The notes under the pieces are model-generated. The model was not told the DNA's origin, did not search any database, and saw only the letters and a program-made list of their open reading frames with translations. From Paludisphaera borealis (GTDB lineage: Bacteria > Planctomycetota > Planctomycetia > Isosphaerales > Isosphaeraceae), in the NCBI RefSeq assembly GCF_001956985.1, contig NZ_CP019082.1:744001-808000 (forward strand): a stretch of DNA of 64,000 nucleotides, in the 5' to 3' direction. The translations under genes and the position numbers were made by a program. Below are positions 37,063 to 45,507 of the stretch, one piece after another. Numbering within the stretch: the first letter of the stretch is position 1; each line of letters opens with the position of its first letter.

Positions 37063-38001
37063 TTACTTGGTCTTCGCCGCTTCGGGCTTCGGGCCTGGCG
37101 CGGCGGCGAACGGAGTACGCGAGGCGAGCGAGCCGTCGTCTTTCGGGCCGAACGCGCGGGGAGGGCGAGGCTTCGCGGAGCCTCCCAGTTCGGCGGGAAG
37201 ATAGGCCTGTTGCAACTCGCTGCCCCGGCCGTCGCCGTTGTCGTCGAGCCGAGCGTGCTCGGTCGGCAGGAACATGTCGTCGGCGTACCGCTTCATGACG
37301 TTGGCGACGACGGCGAGGTAAAGCTCGAACACTGAGATCGAGCCGTCCTTGTCGCGATCGATTCCTTCCGGCGGCGTCGTCAGGACGTCGACCAGGGCGA
37401 GCGGGAAGAGCGTCTCGTTCACCTCGTGATCGGCCTCCGTCGCGGTGATGACGATTCGTCCGGGCGCGGCGAGCGGCTTCATGAAGAATCCGCTCGCGGG
37501 AGTGCCGATCATGAACACTTGATCACGGGTTTTGAGCCCCTCGAACAGCTTGCCGAACTCTTGCTCGTCGAGATCGGGGCCGGGCAGGTTGAGGTGCGCG
37601 TGGCGATCATCGAAGTGCCCGTGTCCGATCGCGATCACGAAAACGGAGTCGTGGGGCTGGGCGCGGTTCCGTAGTTCGGCCGCGTCGGCCTCGATCCCGG
37701 CGCGGTCCGAGAGCCCCCGGGCCTTCTGCAACGCGGGGCCGTCGCCGGCCGTGACCGGATCGCCGAAGCGCACGAAGACGTCGGCCGCCTCGAACCCGCA
37801 ACGGGTCGTCAACGCGCTCACGATCTTCTCGACGGCTCCCGCGAAGAGCGCCCGATGCTCGTCGTCGCCGGGAATTCCACAGATGACCAGGGCTCGCTTC
37901 GTTCCCGGGCGCTTCGGGGACTCGGCCGAGAACACCGAAGCGGCGCCGGCGAGCGACAGAACCACCACGAAGTACAGCAGCGACGGTTTCCAGCGGCTCA
38001 T
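37063..38001 (-). CDS. secreted caspase-like-fold protein lacking the catalytic cysteine
   Basis: This 312-residue protein has a signal peptide (LLYFVVVLSLAGAASVFS). It has the strand order of C13/C14 clan CD peptidases: RALVICGIPGDDEHRALFAG, then VFVIAIGHGHFDD with the expected His, and MIGTPASGFFMKPL where a clan CD nucleophile would read C-x-S-G. Here no Cys is present, so peptidase activity is doubtful. A calcium-loop-like segment (DRDKDGSISVFELYLAV) and a Pro-rich tail follow. It is the first gene of the ten-gene operon, 84 bases downstream of the operator-bearing promoter. I infer the fold from motif order; a search would be needed to confirm it. Confidence 0.72.
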   Translation of the reverse strand: MSRWKPSLLYFVVVLSLAGAASVFSAESPKRPGTKRALVICGIPGDDEHRALFAGAVEKIVSALTTRCGFEAADVFVRFGDPVTAGDGPALQKARGLSDRAGIEADAAELRNRAQPHDSVFVIAIGHGHFDDRHAHLNLPGPDLDEQEFGKLFEGLKTRDQVFMIGTPASGFFMKPLAAPGRIVITATEADHEVNETLFPLALVDVLTTPPEGIDRDKDGSISVFELYLAVVANVMKRYADDMFLPTEHARLDDNGDGRGSELQQAYLPAELGGSAKPRPPRAFGPKDDGSLASRTPFAAAPGPKPEAAKTK

Positions 38002-38084
38002 TGCAGCGTGCCCCCCGTCCCGACTCGCACCTTTCGCCGATCGACCCAGGCCGCCAAGCAGGCGGATTACGAATTCAGTCGACT

Positions 38085-38119
38085 GGCTACAAATATAGTC
38101 GGTGCGGCGGTCGTGTCAA
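38085..38119 (-). promoter_or_regulatory. MoxR/VWA operon promoter with BlaI-type operator over the -10
   Basis: On the minus strand TTGACA (38119-38114) is followed after 16 bases by TATATT (38097-38092). The 16-bp dyad GACTATATTTGTAGCC (38100-38085) covers the -10. Half-sites GACTAT and GTAGCC fit the GRCTAC/GTAGYC pattern with one mismatch. It lies 84 bases before the first gene of the ten-gene operon. Confidence 0.65.
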
Positions 38120-38186
38120 CGGTTATTCTCGGAGTCCTTGATGCTTTCTTTCCTCGGTCGCTCGCCGCGGCTTCGAGGCGCGTGAT

Positions 38187-39056
38187 TCAGGGTTTCTCAG
38201 CCAAGGCGGAGAACCCCGGGGAATTTGCGTCGTGGTTCTCGAACAGGAACAAGGTATAGGGCTCGGCGTGGCCGAACACGATTTCCCAGGGCATGCTCGG
38301 CGTCGACCAGACTTCTCGGCCGCGATGTTCGACGTGCAGGGCCATGCTGTTCAGCCGCGCGATCGCGTAGTCCCAGCCGAAGGCCCCGCCTTCGCGGCGC
38401 CGGGCCTCGATGAGCAGGAGGACCTCGGGGTCGGTCCCCTCGACGAAGGCGAACAGGCCGCCGTCCCGGACCGAGGGATCGGTGCTTGCGTATCGGTGGA
38501 TCGGTTGTGTCAGCAGCCGAAAGTGGAGCGGAATTCCGCTCTCCTTCACCCCGCGGGCGCTGAACTGCTGTGCAAGATCGCGCATCTGCCGCAGGCGGGC
38601 GGAAGGAGACTCGGCGGGCGCCGGCGCACCCGGGACCGGGGCGAACGAGAGGCCGGGTTTCGTTGGGGTCCAGACGACCGCTTCGCCTCGTTCAGCGCGA
38701 ATCGGCGAAGTCGAAAGCGAATGGAATTCGAGGCCGAGGTGGAAGAACCTCGGTCCGAATAGCTTGTAGGGCGTCGCGACCATCTCGGGCCGTCCTTTTT
38801 CGGTCCAGATGAAGACCGAACCGTGGATCGAGCCGGCGACGGGATTCGACCACTGAAGCAACGACTTCGGTTCGAGGACCAGCAGCGCGGGCTGTTCGCC
38901 TTCACGGCTGAAGCGGTACTCGGCGACCGCGGCGGCGGCGATTTTCGACGCCTCGATCGCACGATCCGATTCCGTCGTCGCCGAGGGCGACTCCCCCGTT
39001 TGAGCCGAGGCCGAAGCGCATAAGCCAACCAGCAATAACACGACGTTTCGACGCAT
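38187..39056 (-). CDS. secreted 'RLRQM/DPE' family protein (copy 5)
   Basis: This 289-residue protein has a signal peptide (MRRNVVLLLVGLCASASAQ). Blocks are LEPKSLLQWSNPVAGSIHGS, VFIWTEKGRPEMVATPYKL, LEFHSLSTSPIRAE, FAPVPGAPAPAESPSARLRQ, MRDLAQQFSARG, RLLTQPIHRYASTDPSVRDG, GLFAFVEGTDPEVLLLIEAR and HRGREVWSTPSMPWE. Compared with the others the N-terminal segment is longer by about 15 residues and the C-terminus has a Phe-rich tail (YTLFLFEN). GGAGGAG precedes the ATG at 39056. It lies 86 bases upstream of the operator before the MoxR/VWA operon and may be a separate unit; a TATAAG -10 is seen at 39117-39112. Confidence 0.82.
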   Translation of the reverse strand: MRRNVVLLLVGLCASASAQTGESPSATTESDRAIEASKIAAAAVAEYRFSREGEQPALLVLEPKSLLQWSNPVAGSIHGSVFIWTEKGRPEMVATPYKLFGPRFFHLGLEFHSLSTSPIRAERGEAVVWTPTKPGLSFAPVPGAPAPAESPSARLRQMRDLAQQFSARGVKESGIPLHFRLLTQPIHRYASTDPSVRDGGLFAFVEGTDPEVLLLIEARRREGGAFGWDYAIARLNSMALHVEHRGREVWSTPSMPWEIVFGHAEPYTLFLFENHDANSPGFSALAEKP

Positions 39057-39247
39057 GGCGAGCTCTCCTCCTGAATCGAGGCCGAAAACCGACATCCGTC
39101 GGACTGCTTCGCTTATACTCGCCCTCCCAGACGAAAGGAAGCACCGATTTTCGTTTTTAGTTTTGTCGTCTTCCGTCTACAGGCGTCGTCGCGGTCGAGG
39201 CGGACACTAGGCCGATGTGCGAGGCGTCGGCGATCGAACCGACCCAC
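39057..39247. other. divergent intergenic region between copies 5 and 6
   Basis: This is the left part of a 320-base gap between divergent family copies. A TATAAG -10-like hexamer for copy 5 lies at 39117-39112 on the minus strand, with no convincing -35. A weak dyad at 39175-39190 resembles the operator but lacks promoter context. The remaining bases up to 39376 contain the copy 6 promoter and leader. No gene is seen; a minus-strand open frame spanning 39157-39438 has no family support. Confidence 0.45.
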
Positions 39248-39283
39248 TTGACGCCGCTACTGATGCCGACTACGCTTGTAGCC
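39248..39283 (+). promoter_or_regulatory. promoter of copy 6 with perfect BlaI-type operator
   Basis: TTGACG (39248-39253) is followed 14 bases later by the 16-bp dyad GACTACGCTTGTAGCC (39268-39283), whose half-sites GACTAC and GTAGCC are complete. The -10 (TACGCT, 39271-39276, spacing 17) is poor, so basal activity is probably low. It lies 93 bases upstream of the copy 6 start and shares layout with the sites at 14467 and 38119. Confidence 0.55.
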
Positions 39284-39376
39284 GAAATGGGGGCGGATTG
39301 ATTCGGCGCCTCGCCGATTCGGTTTCGCCCTCGCATGTCGGGCCGCGTCTTGCCCGGAACGCGAGGAGTCTTCACC

Positions 39377-40282
39377 ATGCGGTCATATCTCCATTGCGTG
39401 ATCCTGTTGATTTCAGTGAGTGGGGCGTTGATCGTCACGGCCGCCGCGCTCGGCCGTCGGGCGAACGGTCAGGAGGCGGCCTCTCCCGATAGCGCGGCGG
39501 AGAAAGCGAAGCGGGCGGAGCGTCTCGAAGAGATGGATCAGATCGCCGCGTCGATCCGCCTCGCATCGATCGACGGCGACGGGTCGGAGACGCCGGCCGT
39601 GATGTCGGAGCAGCCGTTGCTCCGCTGGACCGATCCGACCCGGGAATTCAGCGACGGCGGGCTGTGGGTCTGGAGGGTGTCGGGCCGACCGGTCGCCGTC
39701 GTCGGGATCGAGCTTTACTTCCAATGGTCGCTCGAATTCGTCTCGTTGTCGACCGGGTTGGTCAAGGCGGAGGAGAGCGGGGTCCGTTGGGCGCCTCGAA
39801 CGGGCGGCGTCGAGTTCAAGGAGATCCCCGATGCGCCGGCTCCCGCCGCCGATGAGTCGGGACGGCTGCGACAGATGCACCAGTTGGCCAAGCGGTTCGC
39901 CGCGCGCGAGTACTGGGTCGGCGGCAACGGCCAGCATTACGCGCTCCGGCTTCTTCCTCATCCGGTCGACCGTTACTCCGACCCCGGATCGGGCGTCGTC
40001 GACGGGGGCCTTTTCATCTTCGCTCACGGCACGAACCCCGAAGTTCTGATGATGGTCGAAGCCCGCAAGAGCGGCGCCGGCCCCGCCAGATGGTCGTTCG
40101 CCGCCGCGCCCCTCTCCCATGCCGAAGTCGCTCTCAAGATCGGCCTTCAAGACGTCTGGACGTCCCCGAGCAAAGACCCCCCGCACACGATCAGCGCCGC
40201 CGATCCCTACTTCGACGTCCTGACGCCTCGACGCGTTGTGGACCCGTCGCGGACCGGCAAGAAGCAGAAGCCCCCGAAGTGA
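39377..40282 (+). CDS. secreted 'RLRQM/DPE' family protein (copy 6)
   Basis: This 301-residue protein has a signal (HCVILLISVSGALIVTAAAL). Blocks are SEQPLLRWTDPTREFSDGGL, WVWRVSGRPVAVVGIELYF, LEFVSLSTGLVKAEES, EFKEIPDAPAPAADESGRLR, QMHQLAKRFAAREY, RLLPHPVDRYSDPGSGVVDG, GLFIFAHGTNPEVLMMVEAR and GLQDVWTSPSKDP. It is closest to copy 1 near blaI: both have the longer lead helix and GTNPE in place of GTDPE. GAGGAG precedes the ATG at 39377. It is monocistronic and divergent from copy 5, with the best BlaI-type operator of the window in its promoter. Confidence 0.82.
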   Translation: MRSYLHCVILLISVSGALIVTAAALGRRANGQEAASPDSAAEKAKRAERLEEMDQIAASIRLASIDGDGSETPAVMSEQPLLRWTDPTREFSDGGLWVWRVSGRPVAVVGIELYFQWSLEFVSLSTGLVKAEESGVRWAPRTGGVEFKEIPDAPAPAADESGRLRQMHQLAKRFAAREYWVGGNGQHYALRLLPHPVDRYSDPGSGVVDGGLFIFAHGTNPEVLMMVEARKSGAGPARWSFAAAPLSHAEVALKIGLQDVWTSPSKDPPHTISAADPYFDVLTPRRVVDPSRTGKKQKPPK

Positions 40283-40470
40283 CAACGCCTCTCAGCATAA
40301 AAAGGGGATTCGGGCATGCTTTCGCGGGATTATTTTCATGACAGCCGAGGAGGAGTTCGGAGTCGCACGGGCCGCGGTGACGGTGCTCCCCCTTGCGGAA
40401 GGGCGGCCTTCCCCTGACAATCCGGTCGATCTGATATCGACGGTTCGCCAAACGGAAAGGGGACGGGCTC

Positions 40471-42477
40471 GTGGACATCGCAGGCCGCTGCCGAATTCTT
40501 GTCACGATCTTCGCCGCCCTGACGGCCGGCCCGGCGGTTGCAGCCGACGCCGAAGGGCCTCTTGGGGCCGAGGAGCGACAGCAGATCGAGAGCGGCTTGC
40601 GCGACGCGTCGGCCCGGCTCGCGACGCTGAAGCGTGACGCGGCCGATCACTCGAAAGGGGAGCCCGACCGCATCGCCGACGCGGAGCTCTTCGCCAAGGG
40701 GGTCGCCTGGGCGCTCAAGTACGACGCGAGCTTTTCAACGGCCGATCGCGGGATCCTGAAATCGGCCGTCGATCGGTTCCGGAGCCGGGTGAATGCGCTC
40801 GAGGCGGGTGAATCGCCATGGGCGGGGAGAAAGGGCAAGGTCGTCCGTGGCTTCGTTTCGGCGGTGGACGGCTCGGTCCAGCCTTACGCCGTGGTCGTTC
40901 CGACCCGGTACGACCGGACCAGGCCCGCGCGGCTCGACGTCGTGCTCCACGGCAGCAGCAAGCCCGTGGGGATGAGCGAACTCCATTTCATTGCTCGCTT
41001 CGACGAAGGCGACGGTCCCGCCTCGGGCGCCCTGGAGCGTGATTACATCGAGCTTCACCCGCTCGGGCGGGTCGAAAACGGCTATCGCTGGGCTGGCGAA
41101 ACCGACGTCTTCGAGGCGATCGAGGCCGTCTGCCGGAACTACAACGTCGACCGCGACCGGATCGTGCTGCGCGGGATGTCGATGGGGGCCTCCGGGACCT
41201 GGCACCTGGGGCTCAAGCACCCGGACCGCTTCGTGGCCCTCGGCCCGTACTGCGGCTACGTCGACACGTACGAGTTCTCGAAGACGCCGCTGTCGAACTT
41301 CGTGAAGGTCGGCCCGCTCCCGCCGGACCAGGAAAAGATGCTTCACATGCTCGACTCGGTCGACTACGCGGCGAATGCCGGCGTGGTCCCCACTGTCGCT
41401 TGCATTGGCGATAAGGACGTCTTCTTTCAAGCTCATGAGATCATGAGCCGGGCGATGGCGAAGGAAGGCCTCGCGATGGTCAATCTCATTTCCCCAGGCA
41501 CGGGCCACGTCATCGACCCCGTCACGCACAAGGAGCAGATGCGGCGGATCGGCGAGTTCGCCACGAAGGGGCTGGATCACGCTCCAGGGCGGATCCGGTT
41601 CGTCACGTGGACGCTCAAGTACAGCCGTTGCCACTGGGTCCAGGTCCTGGGGATGGAGGAGCATTACGCCCGCGCCGAGCTGGAGGCGCGGGTTGAGATG
41701 GAAGGCGCGGTCGTGGTGGTCGAGCCGAAGAACGTCACGCGGTTCGCCATCCGTTCTCCGGTGGCCGCGACGGTGAGGACCGTCCGGATTGAGGATGAGG
41801 TCGTCTCCTTGCCGGGGCGACCGGTGGAACGGGATCGCTCCGCCATCGTCGTCGGCAAGCGGGCTGGACGGTGGGCCTTCCTGGGCGATCTCGACATCCT
41901 GAAGTTGGACGGCAAGCAGCCGGGGTTGCAGGGACCGATCGACGACGCGTTCACGACTCCATTCCTCTGTGTGCGCGGCACGGGAACGGCCTGGGACCCC
42001 GCCGTGCAGACATGGGCGGAGGCGAGCCTGAAGCGGTTTTCCCACGAGTGGAGCCGCTATTTCCGCGGCGCGCTGCCGATCAAGGACGACACGGCGGTCA
42101 CGGCGGAAGACGCCCGCCGCTACAACTTGATCCTCTTCGGCGACCCCGGGAGCAACTCGTGGATCGCCCGGGTGCTCCCCCGCCTGCCGGTGCGCTGGAC
42201 GCGGGAAGAGTGCGCGATCGGAGACGCGAAGGTCCCCGCCGCCGGCCACGCGCTGATGCTCATCCAGCCGAATCCCCTGGCCGACGGCCGCTACGTGGTC
42301 TTCAACAGTGGGCACACCTTCCATGAGAAGGAACTCGCCTCATTGAACTACCTGCTCTTTCCACGTCTGGGCGACTGGGCCGTCGTCAAGACGCCCGACG
42401 ACCCGTCCCGGCCGGAGGCTGAATCCGTCGTCCGGGGCGGTTTCTTCGACGAAGCGTGGGCCGCTCCCGTGAGATGA
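40471..42477 (+). CDS. exported prolyl-oligopeptidase-like alpha/beta hydrolase, 668 aa
   Basis: This 668-residue protein has a signal peptide (RILVTIFAALTAGPAVAADA). A helical N-terminal part is followed by an alpha/beta hydrolase domain from about residue 135 (VVVPTRYDRTRPARLDVVLH, then the nucleophile in RIVLRGMSMGASGTWHLGLK, with Ser near residue 236). The catalytic His is probably in ISPGTGHVIDPVTH. The last 300 residues are beta-rich and typical of planctomycetal esterases of this type. The GTG start at 40471 follows GGAAAGGGG. It is followed 28 bases later by another exported esterase, so the two are probably co-transcribed. Likely substrates are esters of plant or algal polymers; this is inferred from family, not shown. 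Confidence 0.82.
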   Translation: MDIAGRCRILVTIFAALTAGPAVAADAEGPLGAEERQQIESGLRDASARLATLKRDAADHSKGEPDRIADAELFAKGVAWALKYDASFSTADRGILKSAVDRFRSRVNALEAGESPWAGRKGKVVRGFVSAVDGSVQPYAVVVPTRYDRTRPARLDVVLHGSSKPVGMSELHFIARFDEGDGPASGALERDYIELHPLGRVENGYRWAGETDVFEAIEAVCRNYNVDRDRIVLRGMSMGASGTWHLGLKHPDRFVALGPYCGYVDTYEFSKTPLSNFVKVGPLPPDQEKMLHMLDSVDYAANAGVVPTVACIGDKDVFFQAHEIMSRAMAKEGLAMVNLISPGTGHVIDPVTHKEQMRRIGEFATKGLDHAPGRIRFVTWTLKYSRCHWVQVLGMEEHYARAELEARVEMEGAVVVVEPKNVTRFAIRSPVAATVRTVRIEDEVVSLPGRPVERDRSAIVVGKRAGRWAFLGDLDILKLDGKQPGLQGPIDDAFTTPFLCVRGTGTAWDPAVQTWAEASLKRFSHEWSRYFRGALPIKDDTAVTAEDARRYNLILFGDPGSNSWIARVLPRLPVRWTREECAIGDAKVPAAGHALMLIQPNPLADGRYVVFNSGHTFHEKELASLNYLLFPRLGDWAVVKTPDDPSRPEAESVVRGGFFDEAWAAPVR

Positions 42478-42505
42478 ATCCAGGCGACGCATCAGGAGAC
42501 GAGCA

Positions 42506-44269
42506 ATGCGGTCGATCGTGGCGGTGCTTCTCATTGTCGTGGGTCTGTTCACGGCGAACGCGCCGACCCGGGGGCAAGCGGACGCCTCTCCCGGGCCACG
42601 GCTTCCCAGAGTCGTGCTCGTCGGCGACTCGATCCGACTGGGCTACGCCCCCCGCGTCGCCGAGCGGCTCTCGGGCAAGGCCGTCGTCGTCAGTTCTCCG
42701 GAGAATGGCGGCGACAGCGCGAACGTGCTCGCCCATCTCGACGAGTGGGTCGTTCGCCAAAAGCCCGACGTCGTGCATCTGAACTGCGGCTTGCACGACC
42801 TGAAGCGGGCCAAGCAGGACGGACGTCATCAGGTGGAGATCAATGGATACATAGACAATCTCCGCAAGATCGTCGCTCGCATCCGCGAAGCGACGGACGC
42901 GGCGCTGGTCTTCGCCGACACGACTCCGATCCTTGACGAGCGGCACGCGCGGAGGGGTGGAGACTTCGACCGGATCGAGGCCGACGTAAAGCGGTACAAC
43001 TCCGCGGCGATCACGGCGATGCGTGACCTCGGCGTGCCCGTCCACGACCTGCACTGGGTGGTCGAGCAGGGAGCCCCGGAGACGATGCTCGGACCCGATG
43101 GGACCCATTACACGCCCGCCGGCTCCGATCGGCTCTCCGAGGCGGTCGCTGACTGCGTGCTTCGGCAGGTGACGGTTCACCGCTATCGGCCCCTGCCCCG
43201 TCCGGCGTCCGGGCCCGAGGCCGCCGTGGAATACCGCAAGACGGAAGCCCAACGCGATGCGCTGGTGCCCGAGGCCTATCGTCGGCTCAAGTTCGGCGAG
43301 TTCCGCATCCCGGCGGACGCCGGCGCCTGGAAGGAGCAGCGGCCGAAGATCCTTCAAACCGTCGTCGATTCGCTCGGCGACCTGCCACCCCGTCCCTCGC
43401 CCCCGCGAGCCCGGATCATCTCCCGAGAACTCCGCCCGGGCTACACGCTCGAAAAAATCGCACTCAGCAACGGCGTCGACGGCGAGGTGTCGGCCCTGAT
43501 GCTCGTCCCGGAGGGCCGAAAAGCGTCGATGCCCGCCATCCTCTGGCTCCATTCCTCGACCCCCGACAAGACGCAGGTGATCATCCCCGGGACCAACGGC
43601 GGCGCCGAGTCGCTGGGCGAGACCTTCGTGCGGGCGGGCTACGCCGTGCTCTCACCCGACGCCTACTGGCACGGCGACCGCGCCGGGACCGGGCCGTCGG
43701 GCACGGCGGAATCGGGCCGGACCGAGCAGGAGGACCTGTTCAAGCTCAACCTGTGGCTCGGCCGCACCCTCTGGGGCATGTTCGTGCGCGACGATCAGGT
43801 CGCGCTCGACTATCTTTGCAGCCGCCCGGAAGTGGACGTGTCTCGGATCGGCGCCACCGGCATAAGCATGGGGAGCACGCGAGCCTGGTGGCTCGCGGCG
43901 GTCGACGAGCGGGTCGCGGCCGTGGTGGCCGTGGCCTGCCTCACCCGCTACCAGAACCTCATCGCCCACGGCGAACTCCGCGCTCACGGCGTCTACTACT
44001 TCGCGAATGGCCTGCTCAGGCACTTCGATAGCGAAGGTGTCCTCGCGCTGATCGCGCCCCGGCCGTTCCTGGCGCTGACCGGGGATCTGGACGCCGGCTC
44101 GCCCGCCGACGGGGTCCGCGCTCTCGAGCGGTCCGTCGGGGGCGCCTATAAGGCGCTGGGGATGGGTGATCGCTTCCGCAGCATCCTCTATCCGGAGGTC
44201 GGCCACGTCTACACGCCGGAGATGCGGGCCGAGATGCTTGCCTGGTTCGAGCGCTGGCTGCGACCGTGA
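42506..44269 (+). CDS. exported fusion of SGNH hydrolase and alpha/beta hydrolase
   Basis: This 587-residue protein has a signal peptide (SIVAVLLIVVGLFTANAPT) and two esterase modules. The first (residues about 30-225) is an SGNH/GDSL hydrolase with block I RVVLVGDSIRLGY, block III variant HLNCGLHDLK in place of GxND, and block V GPDGTHYTPAG with the Asp-His pair. The second (about 235-587) is an acetyl-xylan-esterase/dienelactone-type alpha/beta hydrolase with GATGISMGSTRAWWLAA (nucleophile Ser), a catalytic Asp in ALTGDLDAGSP and His in YPEVGHVYTPE. Both modules appear complete. Two esterases on one chain suggest removal of different acyl groups from a polysaccharide. The start at 42506 has AGGAG. 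Confidence 0.87.
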   Translation: MRSIVAVLLIVVGLFTANAPTRGQADASPGPRLPRVVLVGDSIRLGYAPRVAERLSGKAVVVSSPENGGDSANVLAHLDEWVVRQKPDVVHLNCGLHDLKRAKQDGRHQVEINGYIDNLRKIVARIREATDAALVFADTTPILDERHARRGGDFDRIEADVKRYNSAAITAMRDLGVPVHDLHWVVEQGAPETMLGPDGTHYTPAGSDRLSEAVADCVLRQVTVHRYRPLPRPASGPEAAVEYRKTEAQRDALVPEAYRRLKFGEFRIPADAGAWKEQRPKILQTVVDSLGDLPPRPSPPRARIISRELRPGYTLEKIALSNGVDGEVSALMLVPEGRKASMPAILWLHSSTPDKTQVIIPGTNGGAESLGETFVRAGYAVLSPDAYWHGDRAGTGPSGTAESGRTEQEDLFKLNLWLGRTLWGMFVRDDQVALDYLCSRPEVDVSRIGATGISMGSTRAWWLAAVDERVAAVVAVACLTRYQNLIAHGELRAHGVYYFANGLLRHFDSEGVLALIAPRPFLALTGDLDAGSPADGVRALERSVGGAYKALGMGDRFRSILYPEVGHVYTPEMRAEMLAWFERWLRP

Positions 44270-44289
44270 ATTGGCCGCGCCGGTATTTT

Positions 44290-45468
44290 TCACCAGTCGC
44301 CGACGCTGCCGTCTCGGTAGAAGCTCCGGAGCAGGACTTCCTGTTCGAAAGGGTGTTTCTTGATGGCTTCTTCGTCGATTTCGATCCCCAGGCCAGGGAG
44401 CGTGTTGGGAAGGACGATGCGCCCCTCGGGCACGATGGTGAAGCCTTCGCGGACGACTTCCGAGCGCCAGGGGACGTCGTCGAGGACGGCTTCGCAGATG
44501 ATGTAGGAAGGCGTGGCGAAGCCGAATTCGAGCGAGGCGGCCGTGCTGACGGGCCCCTGAGGGTTATGCGGGGCGAGGGCCACGCGGTACGCCTCGGCCA
44601 TCGCGGCGATCCGCCGGGCCTCGGAGAGGCCGCCGCAGTGGGTGATGTCGGGTTGGAGGACGCTGCAGGCTCGACGTTCCAGGAGTTCGCGGAAGGCGTG
44701 CTGCGAGACGAGGCGTTCGCCGGTCGCGATCGGCGTCGAGACGGAACGCTGGATGAGGGCGATGTCCTCGATCGTCTCGGGCCAGCAGGGTTCCTCGAAG
44801 AAGTAGAGGCCGTAAGGCTCAAGGACCTTGGCGAACCGCAGCCCCATCCGGGGTGAGGGGCGGGCGTGGCAGTCGACCATGATGTCGATGTCGTCGCCGA
44901 CCGCGTCGCGCATCGCCTTGACGCAGGCTTCGGCGTATTTCAGAGGGCGCAGCCCTTCGAGCGGCATGGTTTCGGGGACGGCCATCGACTTGAATGCGGT
45001 GAAGCCCTGCGCGACCGCGCGTTGGGCTAGGTCGCCGAAGCGGCGGGCGTCGGTGGGGTCGGTCTGATAGAAGTCCTCCATCCGGCCTCCGCCAAGGTGG
45101 CAGTAGAGCCGGATGTGGTCTCGGACGGCCCCTCCCCAGAGCTTGTGGCAGGGAACCCCGTGGATCTTGCCGACGATGTCCCAGAGGGCCAGGTCGATGC
45201 CGCTGATGGCCGTCCCGCGCACGATGCCGTTGCCGTGCCAGAAATGCTGGCGATACATCATCTGCCAGAGATGTTCAACCCGCGTTGGGTCTTCGCCGAT
45301 CAGCAGTTGCGAGATGTCCTCGATCGCCCCCACCACGGCGCGGGTGTGCCACTCCAGGGTGGCCTCGCCCCAGCCGTAGAGTCCAGCCTGGTCGGTATGG
45401 ACCTTGACGAAGATCCAGTTCCGCATCCGCGCATTGCAGACGAATGTTTCGATCTTGGTAATCTTCAT
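44290..45468 (-). CDS. enolase-superfamily sugar-acid dehydratase, galactonate dehydratase-like
   Basis: This 392-residue protein belongs to the mandelate racemase group. Metal ligands are D199 (DIMVDCHAR), E225 ([10 protein letters not shown]) and E251 ([11 protein letters not shown]). H201 and H301 ([12 protein letters not shown]) match the His pair of D-galactonate dehydratase, which removes water from a sugar acid to give a 2-keto-3-deoxy product. The N-terminal capping region ([20 protein letters not shown]) is also DgoD-like. Exact substrate is uncertain among galactonate, gluconate-like and related acids. It is the last gene of the minus-strand operon behind the LacI regulator. Forty bases separate it from the aminotransferase gene. 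Confidence 0.87.
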   Translation of the reverse strand: MKITKIETFVCNARMRNWIFVKVHTDQAGLYGWGEATLEWHTRAVVGAIEDISQLLIGEDPTRVEHLWQMMYRQHFWHGNGIVRGTAISGIDLALWDIVGKIHGVPCHKLWGGAVRDHIRLYCHLGGGRMEDFYQTDPTDARRFGDLAQRAVAQGFTAFKSMAVPETMPLEGLRPLKYAEACVKAMRDAVGDDIDIMVDCHARPSPRMGLRFAKVLEPYGLYFFEEPCWPETIEDIALIQRSVSTPIATGERLVSQHAFRELLERRACSVLQPDITHCGGLSEARRIAAMAEAYRVALAPHNPQGPVSTAASLEFGFATPSYIICEAVLDDVPWRSEVVREGFTIVPEGRIVLPNTLPGLGIEIDEEAIKKHPFEQEVLLRSFYRDGSVGDW

Positions 45469-45507
45469 GGCATGCCTCTTTGATTCGTATCGCCCTGATC
45501 AGTCGAC

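Noticed and set aside
39175-39190. GTCTAC-AGGC-GTCGTC as a fourth BlaI operator
   Set aside because: One mismatch in each half-site and no -35/-10 at the right distance on either strand.
39157-39438. A 93-codon minus-strand frame across the divergent gap and copy 6 start
   Set aside because: It overlaps the promoter and N-terminus of a clearly coding gene and has no recognisable family.
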